A DNA stretch of 64,000 nt from contig JAKJDF010000005.1 in the NCBI GenBank assembly GCA_022706085.1, positions 186,001 through 250,000 on the forward strand, in the 5' to 3' direction. The position numbers and the translations under genes were made by a program. The notes beneath the pieces were generated by a model. It was not told the DNA's origin and searched no databases. It was given only the letters and a program-made list of their open reading frames with translations. This stretch comes from Candidatus Latescibacterota bacterium. GTDB lineage: Bacteria > Latescibacterota > MWCZ01. This document shows positions 17,065 to 26,362 of this stretch, in pieces (within the stretch, counting starts at the first letter, position 1; each line of letters starts with the position of its first letter).

Positions 17065-19844
17065 CGCGGGTCAAAATGCTTGCGGCCGGATGCGTATTCG
17101 CTCTTTCGTGGTGCTCTCGGCTCCCTGCGGATGTGTCCTCCCGTTACGCTGCGCAGTTTGAGGAAGCCCTCGCCAGCATGGCGATGTCGCCCGCTGACGT
17201 GACATTCCGCACAGATTACGTCGAACGGGATTCATTCCGGCTCCGACGAACGGACGTATTCCTTCTTCAACCCCTTTCGTTCGCGGACTCGCTGGCGTCA
17301 TTTTCCGCCAGATCGGGCAATTTCGGACGGCCCTCGCCCTATGTCCACCTCGCCGCGGATTGGCTTGATAATCCCCTCCCGCCACTGTGTGAGCCTGCTA
17401 CGCGAGCGCTTGTCAGAGATGCCACACGATGTGCGCGTGCGTTCAATCGCCTGGCAGGTGCAATCGAACATGCGGCGGAAATAGTCCGAGGGAGCCAGAG
17501 TGTCTTTTCACCGGCGGAACGGGAGACGCTCTCAACATGGGTAGACAGAGTGCTTTCGGAGGGAGACCCAGACGTATCCGGAGAGCAAGTGGACCTGTTC
17601 GCGTGGAAAGCGGAAGAGCTGGCGGAACTGCAGTGTTCGCGGGCCAATCTTGAACTCGCAAAAAGATGGAACGGACGCGAAATCCTCCGCGCAACGAGTT
17701 GCGTCGCGTCGGCAGCCTGGGAGTTGCGCGAAGCGCTCATCGAAGCAAAGAACCGGGTTCCCAGACCGCTGCTCACCAGAACATGGCACACCGCCTGCGG
17801 ACGCGTGACCGTGGGAAGCGAGGGCCAAGACAACTACACGGGAGATTTCGCGCTCATCGTTGATCTGGGCGGAGACGACACGTACCGCGTGCGGCCTCCC
17901 GGTTCTGGAGGCCCGCAGGTGCGGGTTGTCATTGACATTTCCGGTAACGACGTCTACTTCGGAAGCATTGCGGGGAGCACGTTCGGAATCGCGATTTCGC
18001 TCGATATCTCAGGCGACGACACGTACATCGGCGAGGCCTGGACGCAAGGCGCCGCGCGCTTTGGCGCAGCGATTCTGTGGGATGAAAAAGGAAACGATAC
18101 CTATTCCGCAAGCCGAATTGCGCAGGGAACCGGTGCGTTCGGACTTGGGCTGCTCGTCGACGTGGACGGAAATGACCTTTATCGGTCAGGCACCTACGGC
18201 CAGGGATTCGGGGCCACCGGTGGCATCGGCATTCTGGACGATCGGAAGGGAAATGATTCGTATTGCGCGGGAGGCACGACTACTGACGTGTTGCGCTTCG
18301 ATGACCACTACCTCACCATGGCACAGGGTGTCGGATCCGGCATTCGTCCGGTTGCGTCCGGCGGGTTCGGTTTTCTGATTGATCGGGCGGGGAACGACGT
18401 CTACAACGCCGACGTGTACGGGCAAGGCGTGGGTTACTGGCTGGGCGGCGGCGGGCTTCTTGACGGTGAAGGGCATGACCGCTACGTCGCGCATCAATAC
18501 GCTCAGGGCGCGGGAATCCACCTTTCCTCGGGCGCTCTTCTCGATTTCCGCGGAGATGACGTCTATGTGATTAACGGCGTCGGCCAGGGATGCGGGCACG
18601 ACCTCGGCACAGGAATCCTCTTCGACGAAAACGGCGACGACGCATTCACCGTGGAAGGCCTTGCGCTGGGTGCCGGGAACGCAAACGGGATCAGTGTGTT
18701 CGCGGATGTGAGCGGCCGTGACGCGTACATCGCCCGGCGTGAAGACGTTATGGGATACAGTGACAAACGGCGCGAATACGGTATGATCGGAGTCATGCTC
18801 GACCTCGCCGGCGAAGACCGCTATGCCGCATCATTCGGTGCCAACGACAGGTGGTGGCACCATTCAACGTTCGGGGTCGGAGTCGATCTGGGTTCCGCTC
18901 CTCCCTTGTCGAGTACTGAGACGGCGGCTGATCCTCTTCTCACCGAGGGAGAACACCGCCAGAAGGTTGCGGCGGCTCCTGAATCCTTGTTTGTCCAGGC
19001 TTCAAACCCTTTTTCCGCGCTCCAGTACCTTGTTGAACCAGCCGAAAACCGACTCGCCGACATGGGGGATTCTCTGGCGGGTTTCTGGGCAGCCAAACTC
19101 GCCTCGGAAAGCGCGAGGGAACGCTGGGCCCTCGTGCGTATCCACCAGAAACTGTTTGCCAGAGGGGACCTGAGCAGCGTCCCGATGTTGATTGATTCGC
19201 TCCAATCCCCCTCAGGCTCGACACGTCGTATGGCAGCACATCTCCTCGGCTTTCCGAAGTATCCAGAAGCGGCGCCGCGGCTGGCAGTTTTACTGCAACA
19301 CCCCGATTGGAAAACACGGCAGGTTGCGGCCGAAAGCCTCTGGAGACTGAAAGACACCCGTGTGGAGCTTGCTCTGGTCTCTCTTCTGGAAGATTCGGTC
19401 GCGCTGGTCCGACACGCGGCCGCTCTCGCTCTTCAGACATGCGGGACGTCACGATCGGACACGATGCTCGTACGGCGCTTGTCGGATCAGAGCCAGATCG
19501 TGCGCTACGCCGCGGAGCAGGCGCTCGGGACAAGGGCGACCGCGCGGAAGCTTCTGCTTCAAACTGCGGTGTCGCAAGACACCTTTGCGGCAATGCATGC
19601 CCTGCGTGCGCTTCGCGTCGACACGTCGGACACGTCGTACGCTCAGGTGCTACGTTCGATCCTTCGATCGGACACACACTGGGCTGTCCGGGCGGAGGTG
19701 GCTACCAGCATTTCTGCGTTGCACATACAGAGCCTTTCCAGCGATCTTCAGGAGGCGAGGATGCACACCCACCATGCCTTTCTCGCCCAGAGGCTCGAAG
19801 AGGCAATTACCGCGCTGAACACCGCAAACCGGAGAGACGAATGA
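17061..19844 (+). CDS. Exported G-x-D-x-Y repeat (predicted beta-solenoid) and HEAT-repeat protein
   Basis: A 927-residue protein. Residues 1-24 look like a Sec signal peptide (basic start, hydrophobic core, cleavage near LPA-D). Residues 25-250 are mostly helical with no recognised domain. Residues 255-588 contain a serial motif, hydrophobic-x-D-x-x-G-(N/D)-D-x-Y then a Q-G-x-G turn, at 255, 271, 295, 318, 344, 370, 397, 444, 471, 498, 525, 552 and 584; the spacing settles at 27 residues. This looks like a beta-solenoid with possible calcium-binding turns, reminiscent of but not identical to RTX repeats. Residues 690-900 are HEAT-like helical repeats (for example VPMLIDSLQSPSGSTRRMAAHLLG). 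The gene overlaps both neighbours by 4 bases. Function is unknown; an envelope scaffold or export partner for the ABC proteins is inference. Confidence 0.8.
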   Translation: MTRVKMLAAGCVFALSWCSRLPADVSSRYAAQFEEALASMAMSPADVTFRTDYVERDSFRLRRTDVFLLQPLSFADSLASFSARSGNFGRPSPYVHLAADWLDNPLPPLCEPATRALVRDATRCARAFNRLAGAIEHAAEIVRGSQSVFSPAERETLSTWVDRVLSEGDPDVSGEQVDLFAWKAEELAELQCSRANLELAKRWNGREILRATSCVASAAWELREALIEAKNRVPRPLLTRTWHTACGRVTVGSEGQDNYTGDFALIVDLGGDDTYRVRPPGSGGPQVRVVIDISGNDVYFGSIAGSTFGIAISLDISGDDTYIGEAWTQGAARFGAAILWDEKGNDTYSASRIAQGTGAFGLGLLVDVDGNDLYRSGTYGQGFGATGGIGILDDRKGNDSYCAGGTTTDVLRFDDHYLTMAQGVGSGIRPVASGGFGFLIDRAGNDVYNADVYGQGVGYWLGGGGLLDGEGHDRYVAHQYAQGAGIHLSSGALLDFRGDDVYVINGVGQGCGHDLGTGILFDENGDDAFTVEGLALGAGNANGISVFADVSGRDAYIARREDVMGYSDKRREYGMIGVMLDLAGEDRYAASFGANDRWWHHSTFGVGVDLGSAPPLSSTETAADPLLTEGEHRQKVAAAPESLFVQASNPFSALQYLVEPAENRLADMGDSLAGFWAAKLASESARERWALVRIHQKLFARGDLSSVPMLIDSLQSPSGSTRRMAAHLLGFPKYPEAAPRLAVLLQHPDWKTRQVAAESLWRLKDTRVELALVSLLEDSVALVRHAAALALQTCGTSRSDTMLVRRLSDQSQIVRYAAEQALGTRATARKLLLQTAVSQDTFAAMHALRALRVDTSDTSYAQVLRSILRSDTHWAVRAEVATSISALHIQSLSSDLQEARMHTHHAFLAQRLEEAITALNTANRRDE

Positions 19845-20806
19845 GCCATCACTTTGCGCTGAAAACCGGCGAAAGCCTCGAATGCCGTGTGATAGACCGA
19901 CGGGATACCAATCTCATCCCGGCACTCCGGGCCCTTCTCGCGCACAAAGGAGAGATCTGGCAACTGCACCTGGAAGAGGAGTTTGCGGGCCGGATCAAGG
20001 AACTGGAAACGCGCTTTTACGTGGGACTGATTGGCTCCGATCTCGTCGGTAACATCATGACTGTCGAGTTTGAAGGGCTTGGAATCATGGGGCATGTGTA
20101 CACTCCACCAGAGCATCGTCGCAAGGGAATCTGCGATGTCTTGATGGACTTCCACATGGCCGATTTCTGCGAGCGAAAAGGGAACGCGTTGTACCTCAAT
20201 ACGGGGTTCGAGTCAGCTCCGTTCTTCATTTACCAGAAGCATGGATACCGGCCCATTCCTGAGGCTCCCGGGTCAATGTGGTGGTCACCCGATTCATGGA
20301 GCCCGGACATATTATGGGGCGATCTCGAGCGCCTCAAAATCGCTGAACCCGCGTGGAGGCACTGGCCGTCCGCCAATGTGTTTATGCTGCAGACCTGCCT
20401 CCCTGCCGTCCGTAACGTGACGTACGGGAAATTTGGTTGCGCAAACGCGGAAGCCACATTTCTTCACCTTTTGTCGGACCTCCGGAACCCCGAAAAGCGT
20501 GTCCAGGCGCGGGTGCTGGAAACGCGCGATGGTCATATGGCCGGGCTGGCTACACTGGTGCCGGAACGGCGTTGGGGTTCTCTGGGAACCACGTACGTGT
20601 TCGACCTGTGCGTGCACCCCAACGCAGAAGACGTCCCTGAACAGCTTGCGGAGGATTTTCAGTGGCCCGCAGCGCACGTACTGGCGTATGCCGCGGACGA
20701 TGAGACCGCGGTCGTGAACCGATATGCGCAGATGGGATTCCGCCCCCACAGCCACATCGAAAGGTTCTTTGGCACCACCGGACTTCTCATCCTCAGCCGC
20801 GAATGA
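19841..20806 (+). CDS. Tandem GNAT-fold acetyltransferase-like protein
   Basis: A 321-residue protein. The first half is a clear GNAT N-acetyltransferase domain: beta-strand MGHVYTPPEHRRKGICDVLMDFHMA contains the acetyl-CoA pyrophosphate loop (R-R-K-G), followed by ALYLNTGFESAPFFIYQKHGYRPI. The second half repeats the fold loosely (YVFDLCVHPNAED, AVVNRYAQMGFRPHSHIERFF) but lacks the R-x-x-G-x-G/A loop, so it is probably catalytically dead. The ATG overlaps the stop of the HEAT/solenoid gene (ATGA); the frame is open further upstream but that part lies inside the previous gene. The substrate is unknown; it may modify a product handled by the operon. Confidence 0.8.
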   Translation: MSHHFALKTGESLECRVIDRRDTNLIPALRALLAHKGEIWQLHLEEEFAGRIKELETRFYVGLIGSDLVGNIMTVEFEGLGIMGHVYTPPEHRRKGICDVLMDFHMADFCERKGNALYLNTGFESAPFFIYQKHGYRPIPEAPGSMWWSPDSWSPDILWGDLERLKIAEPAWRHWPSANVFMLQTCLPAVRNVTYGKFGCANAEATFLHLLSDLRNPEKRVQARVLETRDGHMAGLATLVPERRWGSLGTTYVFDLCVHPNAEDVPEQLAEDFQWPAAHVLAYAADDETAVVNRYAQMGFRPHSHIERFFGTTGLLILSRE

Positions 20807-20965
20807 GCCCAACTGCGAGTGCTCTCCGGCGCAACAGGAGCACGTGGAATCCCGGGAATCCTTGCACCAGCGACACGCCTTCCCTACTTTCTTGCATGCA
20901 GAAGTTGCGTTTGTGGCACCGTTTGCACATTCCCTCAGCGCAATCGGCATCTCCCTGGAGTAATC
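20807..20965. other. Intergenic region before the nuo operon
   Basis: 159 bases. A short stem GTGCTC/GAGCAC (20819-20843) lies just after the GNAT gene but has no T-run. No near-consensus promoter for nuo is recognisable; GGAG lies 6 bases before the nuoA ATG. Confidence 0.3.
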
Positions 20966-21367
20966 ATGTACCTCCACTTCGGCGCTGTTCTAGTTTTTCT
21001 GCTGTTCAGTGTGGCATTCGTGGCAATCATCTACGGCATCAGCGCACTTTTCCGCCCCGCGAACCCGTCCGCAGAAAAGCTTACTACGTACGAATGCGGC
21101 GAAATCCCGTTCGGGGGTTCGTGGATACAGTTCAATCTTCGATACTATCTGATCGCCCTGGTTTTCCTCATTTTCGAGGTGGAGGTGGTGTTTCTATACC
21201 CGTGGGCGGTCGTGTTGCGGACCATTGGTGCGTTCGCGTTCTGGGAGATGATCGTTTTCCTCGCCATCCTCCTCGTCGGCTTCGCGTACGTCTGGCGGAA
21301 AGGCGACCTTTCGTGGTTCACCCCCTCTGGTTCAGGACACACGGACGCCACGTTTTCAGGGAAATGA
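20966..21367 (+). CDS. nuoA: NADH-quinone oxidoreductase subunit A
   Basis: A 133-residue membrane subunit of complex I with three transmembrane helices. The family signature YECGEIPFGG near residue 37 and the segment RYYLIALVFLIFEVEVVFLYPWA (with the conserved acidic residues in helix 2) are clear. ATG 20966 follows GGAGTAATC; the frame is open to 20819 but the upstream part is not NuoA-like. First gene of an eleven-gene nuo operon. Confidence 0.95.
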   Translation: MYLHFGAVLVFLLFSVAFVAIIYGISALFRPANPSAEKLTTYECGEIPFGGSWIQFNLRYYLIALVFLIFEVEVVFLYPWAVVLRTIGAFAFWEMIVFLAILLVGFAYVWRKGDLSWFTPSGSGHTDATFSGK

Positions 21368-21449
21368 AAGCTGCGGCAAATTCCGGAGGCTGTAATCGCG
21401 CATTTTGTGCGGAAATCGAGCAGTTCGGAAAAGTCTTAGGGACCTCCAT

Positions 21450-21941
21450 ATGGGCATTCTGGAAGAGAGATTCGATCCGAACATAGTCACCACGACCGTG
21501 GACGCCTTCCTGGACTGGGCGCGCAAGTCTTCGCTGTGGCCGATGGGATTCGGTCTGGCGTGCTGCGCGATCGAGATGATGGCTACGAGTATGAGCCGTT
21601 ATGACCTCGATCGGTTTGGCGCGTCAGTGTTTCGGTCCTCCCCCAGACAGAGCGATCTCTTGATCGTATCGGGAACGGTGACCCTGAAAATGGCCTCACG
21701 CGTCAAGCGTCTGTACGACCAGATGGCGGAGCCCAGATACGTGATTTCCATGGGCAGTTGCGCGAACACCGGCGGACCGTACTGGGAACACGGGTACCAT
21801 GTCCTGAAAGGCGTGGATCGCATCATTCCGGTGGATGTGTACATTGCGGGGTGTCCTCCGCGCCCCGAGGCATTGATTGACGGCGTGCTGCAACTCCAGA
21901 AGAAAATCGCGCAACAGCGCGTGGTCCGGAAGGCGGTGTGA
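21450..21941 (+). CDS. nuoB: NADH-quinone oxidoreductase subunit B (cluster N2)
   Basis: A 163-residue peripheral-arm subunit that holds the terminal Fe-S cluster N2. The four ligands Cys38, Cys39, Cys104 and Cys135 are present in [22 protein letters not shown] and [12 protein letters not shown]. The start at ATG 21450 gives the usual short N-terminus; the frame is open to 21405. It lies 82 bases after nuoA. Confidence 0.95.
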   Translation: MGILEERFDPNIVTTTVDAFLDWARKSSLWPMGFGLACCAIEMMATSMSRYDLDRFGASVFRSSPRQSDLLIVSGTVTLKMASRVKRLYDQMAEPRYVISMGSCANTGGPYWEHGYHVLKGVDRIIPVDVYIAGCPPRPEALIDGVLQLQKKIAQQRVVRKAV

Positions 21942-21948
21942 GGCAGAC

Positions 21949-22515
21949 TTGGACGCGCTGGCAATCGCAACTATGGTAAAGGGCGTCTTTGGCGGCGCGC
22001 TTCTCGCCGTTGACCAGCCGGACGTCGAGCCTGTAGCAGTGATCGAACCCGAGAAGGTGGCGGAGGTCGCTCGTTTCCTCAGGGAAACACCCGGGCTCGC
22101 GTTCGACTATCTGATGTGCCTCAGCGGCTTCGATACGATGCCGGCAGAGGAGGATCATCCAGCCCGGAGTACCGCGGCAGAGGATGCTGGTGCTCCCGTA
22201 GCCGATTCGACCGAACCCACGCTCGGGGTGGCGTATCACCTTTTTTCGTATTCCCAACGCCACCGGTTCGCGTTCAAAGCGCACACACCGCGCAATAATC
22301 CGCACATTCCCAGTGTCACGCAAATATGGCCTGCCGCCGACTGGCACGAACGTGAAGCGTTTGACCTTTTCGGGATCATCTTCGACGGGCATCCAGACTT
22401 GCGGAGAATCCTGCTTCCCGAGGACTGGGTCGGACATCCTTTGCGAAAAGACTATGCAGCGCAGGAAAGCTACAGGATTGGAGACGCCTGCGTGCAAATT
22501 GCGCGGGGTTGGTAA
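21949..22515 (+). CDS. nuoC: NADH-quinone oxidoreductase subunit C
   Basis: A 30-kDa-type subunit of the peripheral arm, about 188 residues from TTG 21949 (AGG lies 6 bases upstream) or 180 from ATG 21973. Family marks are [29 protein letters not shown], and near the end [42 protein letters not shown], the NuoC signature. An acidic insertion (about residues 65-90) is longer than usual. NuoC and NuoD are separate, not fused. Confidence 0.92.
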   Translation: MDALAIATMVKGVFGGALLAVDQPDVEPVAVIEPEKVAEVARFLRETPGLAFDYLMCLSGFDTMPAEEDHPARSTAAEDAGAPVADSTEPTLGVAYHLFSYSQRHRFAFKAHTPRNNPHIPSVTQIWPAADWHEREAFDLFGIIFDGHPDLRRILLPEDWVGHPLRKDYAAQESYRIGDACVQIARGW

Positions 22516-22540
22516 CCCCCAAAAAAACAGCCGAAAGACT

Positions 22541-23656
22541 ATGCCGTTCAAAACAGAAGAAATGCTTCTCAATGTAGGACCTCAGCATCCGTCCACACAC
22601 GGCGTGCTTCATCTGGAGGTCACCACCGACGGCGAGCTGGTCACCAATGCTGAGCCGACCATCGGCTATCTCCACCGCTGTTTTGAGAAATACGCCGAGA
22701 CACTCACCTACCAGCAGATAATCCCCTACACTGACCGGCTTGACTACCTCTCCTCGATGAACAACAATTTCGGGTTTGTCGTTGCCGTAGAGAAACTTAT
22801 GGGGATTAGTGTGTGCGAACGGGCCGAGCGGATTCGGGTGATCATGGCAGAACTCAACCGCATCGCCAGCCACCTGATGTTCATCGGCAGTTTCAGTAAT
22901 GATCTGGGAGCCATGACGCCTTTTCTCTGGTGCTTCCGCGACAGGGAGGAAATCCTCAAGATCTTCGAGGAGGTATCCGGCGCGCGGCTTCTGTACAACT
23001 ACTACCGGATAGGCGGCCTCGCGGCCGACCTAACTCCCGGCATCGAAGACAGGATTCATTCGTTTCTCAACCAGTTCGAAGCGCACATGCTGGAGTTGGA
23101 CGACCTTTTCACGCGCAACGCAATCGTGATCGCCCGTCTCAAGGGGGTAGGGATGATTCCCCGCGAGACGGCCATCGCGTACGGGCTTTCCGGCCCGATG
23201 CTCCGCGCAAGCGGGGTGGACTGGGATTGCCGGCGTGACGAACCGTATTCGATTTACCCGTCCCTTCGTTTTGAAGTCCCGGTGGGAGGCGAAAAACTCG
23301 GCGCTCTGGGCGATTGTTACGCGCGTTATCTGGTCCGCCGGGCAGAGATCGACCAATCTGTTTCGCTCGTACGGCAATGCCTGACCGATATACCGCCGGG
23401 AGACGTGAAAGAACAGGTGAAACGAAACGTCCGCCCACCTGTCGGCGAGGTCTACGTGAGAACCGAGAATCCGCGGGGAGAGATCGGCTTCTACCTGCGA
23501 AGTGACGGTTCGACGAAACCCTCGCGCGTGAAAGTTCGTGCCCCGAGCTTCTGCAACATGAGTGTGTTCAACCGTATCTCGAAAGACATCCTGGTAGCGG
23601 ATATGATCGCCATTCTCGGGAGCGTCGACATCGTTCTCGGCGAAATCGACAGATGA
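22541..23656 (+). CDS. nuoD: NADH-quinone oxidoreductase subunit D
   Basis: A 371-residue 49-kDa-type subunit that forms the quinone-binding site with NuoB. The N-terminal loop GPQHPSTHG, with the quinone-contacting histidine, is intact, as are IGYLHRCFEK, RIASHLMFIGSF and the C-terminal DIVLGEIDR, which ends normally with Asp-Arg. The start is ATG 22541; the frame is open to 22313, but that part lies over nuoC. Confidence 0.95.
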   Translation: MPFKTEEMLLNVGPQHPSTHGVLHLEVTTDGELVTNAEPTIGYLHRCFEKYAETLTYQQIIPYTDRLDYLSSMNNNFGFVVAVEKLMGISVCERAERIRVIMAELNRIASHLMFIGSFSNDLGAMTPFLWCFRDREEILKIFEEVSGARLLYNYYRIGGLAADLTPGIEDRIHSFLNQFEAHMLELDDLFTRNAIVIARLKGVGMIPRETAIAYGLSGPMLRASGVDWDCRRDEPYSIYPSLRFEVPVGGEKLGALGDCYARYLVRRAEIDQSVSLVRQCLTDIPPGDVKEQVKRNVRPPVGEVYVRTENPRGEIGFYLRSDGSTKPSRVKVRAPSFCNMSVFNRISKDILVADMIAILGSVDIVLGEIDR

Positions 23657-23676
23657 CGCACGACGGAAAACATTAG

Positions 23677-24843
23677 ATGCAGGGGATGTACGAAACGCTC
23701 CTTGCCGCGCTTGGTGCGGAGAGGGTTGTGCCTTTTTCGGTGGGATTTGCCGCGCTGGTGGTCGTTTTTGCCTTGTTTGCGGCGATCATGGGCGCGGTGG
23801 TGGCACTCATAATGGTTCTCGCCGAACGGAAGATTTCCGCGGATATCCAGGAACGAATCGGACCAAATCGCGTCGGCCCCATGGGTTTCTTCCAGACGGT
23901 GGCCGATGCGGTAAAGCTTCTCACGAAAGAAAACGTCCTTCCACGGAAAGCCGACAGCATCCTCCACTATTGCGCACCGACTCTTGTGTTCACAGGCGGT
24001 CTTCTGCCGGTGGCGGCCATCGCGTGGAGTAACGGTATCGTGGTCGCGGACCTGAACATCGGTGTCCTGTATGTCGTTGGGACAGCGAGCCTGGGGGTGA
24101 TTGGCAGGCTCATGGCCGGGTGGGCCTCAAACAACAAATGGTCGTTGCTCGGAGGGATGCGCGCCGCGGGACAGATGATCTCGTACGAAATCCCGAACAG
24201 CATCGCCATCCTTTCGGTGATCGTTTTGGCGGGAACACTGAACCTGCAGGAACTCTCGGAGGCTCAGAAGGGCGGGATTCACCAGTGGTTTGTGTTCCGC
24301 TCGCCGTTCGCGTTTGTCGCCTGTCTCATTTGTCTCGTGAGTTCGCTGGCCGAAGTGAACCGTACTCCGTTTGATCTCCCGGAGGCGGAATCCGAGCTTG
24401 TGTCCGGCTACCATACCGAGTATTCGGGAATTCGCTGGGCGATTTTCATGATGTCGGAGTACATCGGTATGGTGGTGGTGAATGCTGTCGCTGTCGCTCT
24501 GTTCTTTGGCGGATGGAATGGCGGATTACCGGGAGAACCCCTTCTCGGAGGCTGGATCTGGTATCTGCTCAAAATTGCCGCTCTGATGTACTGCCAGGTC
24601 TGGGTACGGTTTGTGCTCCCGAGGCTTCGCATAGACCAGCTCATGTCACTGTGCTGGAAAAACCTTGTCCCTCTCGGTTTCCTGGCGCTGCTGGGAGCAT
24701 CGGTGCAGGCGCTTCTGGGCCCCACGGGCCAGCACGTGATGATGGTTGCCGCGTGGCTCACGTTTGGCGGATTTGTAACTCTCTTGTTCGCGGCGGTCCT
24801 CAAGACACGTCACGTTCCCGCGCAGGACGGAATTCCCCGATGA
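23677..24843 (+). CDS. nuoH: NADH-quinone oxidoreductase subunit H
   Basis: A 388-residue membrane subunit linking the peripheral and membrane arms. Signatures are AERKISADIQERIGPNRVGP, SNNKWSLLGGMRAAGQMISYEIP and AEVNRTPFDLPEAESELVSGYHTEYSG; the acidic loop needed for quinone coupling is intact. Its stop overlaps the nuoI start (ATGA). An ATG at 23686 is an alternative start three codons in. Confidence 0.95.
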   Translation: MQGMYETLLAALGAERVVPFSVGFAALVVVFALFAAIMGAVVALIMVLAERKISADIQERIGPNRVGPMGFFQTVADAVKLLTKENVLPRKADSILHYCAPTLVFTGGLLPVAAIAWSNGIVVADLNIGVLYVVGTASLGVIGRLMAGWASNNKWSLLGGMRAAGQMISYEIPNSIAILSVIVLAGTLNLQELSEAQKGGIHQWFVFRSPFAFVACLICLVSSLAEVNRTPFDLPEAESELVSGYHTEYSGIRWAIFMMSEYIGMVVVNAVAVALFFGGWNGGLPGEPLLGGWIWYLLKIAALMYCQVWVRFVLPRLRIDQLMSLCWKNLVPLGFLALLGASVQALLGPTGQHVMMVAAWLTFGGFVTLLFAAVLKTRHVPAQDGIPR

Positions 24844-25538
24844 GGGCCTTTTTCGGGTACTGGCGAGGCATTGCCTCCGGTTTCATGACGACACTGGTCG
24901 GCATGGTGGCGGCCATCAGGCACGTCGGCCGCAAGGAATACACGCTGGAATACCCCGAACGACGCGACGTGCTTCCTCCCCGGGCCCGGATGTCGCTGTT
25001 CATGAACGCGGATGAATGCATCGCGTGCGCTCAGTGTGCCCGCGCGTGCCCGGTGAATTGCATAACGGTGGATTCCGTCAAACGCCCCAGGGAGGAGGAG
25101 CCGCCTCTCACGGTCGTCGGACAGCGGAAAAAGGTGCTGGTACTCACGGAATACAAAATTGACATGGGAAGGTGTTGCTTCTGCGGTCTGTGCGTCGAAC
25201 CATGCCCGACCCACAGCCTGTACATGACTCCTTACTTCGAAATGGCGGTGGTGCAAAACGCTGCCGAACCAGATGAAATCCTCCGCGAGGGAGAGAGCTT
25301 CGCGGCCGCCGATGCGCGACGACCGCGGTCCGAGACACAGGTGCAGCATCCGAGGTTTGGCCGTACGGGGCTCGTATACAATTTTATCGCAATCACAGAC
25401 GATCTGCGGCATCGAGGCGAAGCAGTGCCTGTGAACCCGCTTTTCCCAGAAGAGCACGCGCAGTTGATACAGAACAGGGTCCAACCGCCAAGCCAGAACA
25501 CCACCGGAACCAAGGATCCCCCTGGAGGCCTCAATTGA
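24840..25538 (+). CDS. nuoI: NADH-quinone oxidoreductase subunit I (two 4Fe-4S clusters)
   Basis: A 232-residue ferredoxin-like subunit with both 4Fe-4S motifs complete: Cys60, 63, 66, 70 and Cys112, 115, 118, 122. These are clusters N6a and N6b, which pass electrons to N2. A C-terminal tail of about 100 residues after the second motif, charged and proline-containing, is longer than in Escherichia coli. In complex I versions that lack NuoEFG this subunit is exposed and could meet a soluble electron donor such as ferredoxin. The ATG overlaps the nuoH stop. Confidence 0.94.
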   Translation: MRAFFGYWRGIASGFMTTLVGMVAAIRHVGRKEYTLEYPERRDVLPPRARMSLFMNADECIACAQCARACPVNCITVDSVKRPREEEPPLTVVGQRKKVLVLTEYKIDMGRCCFCGLCVEPCPTHSLYMTPYFEMAVVQNAAEPDEILREGESFAAADARRPRSETQVQHPRFGRTGLVYNFIAITDDLRHRGEAVPVNPLFPEEHAQLIQNRVQPPSQNTTGTKDPPGGLN

Positions 25539-26050
25539 ACGCGTATGACCTGGCCTTCTATCTGATTGCGGCGATGGCGCTGGTTGGCGCGGCAATTACC
25601 GTTTTGAGCCGTCGCCTTGTGTACGCCGCATTCAACCTTTTGCTCGCCTTTCTCGGGGTTGCAGGTCTCTATGCCCTTCTTGCGGCCGATTTTCTGGCAA
25701 TCGCGCAGGTGATAGTCTACGTGGGCGGAATTCTTGTGTTACTTCTCTTCGGGGTTATGCTGACGCATCGGATTTACGACACGACCCTGAAGAGCGTGCG
25801 TGTTCAACCGCTTCTCGGCGGCCTCGTCGCCGCAGGGGTAGCCGTCCTGCTTATCAGGGTGGCATGGAACACCCCCTGGAACACAACACCCGAACTCGCC
25901 CGGGAACCGACAACGGCAAAAATCGGCGAAGCGTTCATGAAGCACTACGTCTTCCCGTTCGAGTTCGTGTCGCTGATCCTGCTCGTGGCCCTCATCGGTG
26001 CTGCGCTGATAGGACGTAGCCGCGCTCCGAAATCAGGCAACGGACGTTGA
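25535..26050 (+). CDS. nuoJ: NADH-quinone oxidoreductase subunit J
   Basis: A 171-residue membrane subunit with about five helices. YAAFNLLLAFLGVAGLYALLAADFLAIAQVIVYVGGILVLLLFGVML is the family core, including the bulge-forming glycine-rich helix. It starts at a TTG that overlaps the nuoI stop (TTGA). It ends one base before nuoK. Confidence 0.93.
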   Translation: MNAYDLAFYLIAAMALVGAAITVLSRRLVYAAFNLLLAFLGVAGLYALLAADFLAIAQVIVYVGGILVLLLFGVMLTHRIYDTTLKSVRVQPLLGGLVAAGVAVLLIRVAWNTPWNTTPELAREPTTAKIGEAFMKHYVFPFEFVSLILLVALIGAALIGRSRAPKSGNGR

Positions 26051-26051
26051 T

Positions 26052-26357
26052 ATGGTACAACTTCCTCATTTTCTCACCGTTAGCGCACTCCTTTTTGCGG
26101 CGGGTGTGTTCGCAGTGGTGACGCGACGAAACGCAGTCGCGCTCCTGATGGGTGTGGAATTGATGCTGAACGCCGCGAACCTGAATTTCGCCGCATTTTC
26201 GAGGTTCAGCCACAATGCGCTGGACGGACAGATTTTTGCGATGCTGAGCATCGTTACGGCTGCGGCAGAGGTTGCGGTCGCACTCGCAATCGTGCTGAAC
26301 ATCTACCGCAACATTGAAACCATTGACGCCGACCGGGCGGGCGATCTCAGGGGATAA
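26052..26357 (+). CDS. nuoK: NADH-quinone oxidoreductase subunit K
   Basis: A 101-residue subunit with three helices. The two conserved membrane glutamates are present in GVELMLNAANLNF and in AAAEVAVALAIVLNIYR. Normal length for the family; one base after nuoJ. Confidence 0.94.
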   Translation: MVQLPHFLTVSALLFAAGVFAVVTRRNAVALLMGVELMLNAANLNFAAFSRFSHNALDGQIFAMLSIVTAAAEVAVALAIVLNIYRNIETIDADRAGDLRG

Positions 26358-26362
26358 GGCTG

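Noticed and set aside
17823-18824. Classical RTX (hemolysin-type) repeats
   Set aside because: The period is 27 residues rather than 9, and the G-G-x-G-x-D-x-U nonapeptide is absent.
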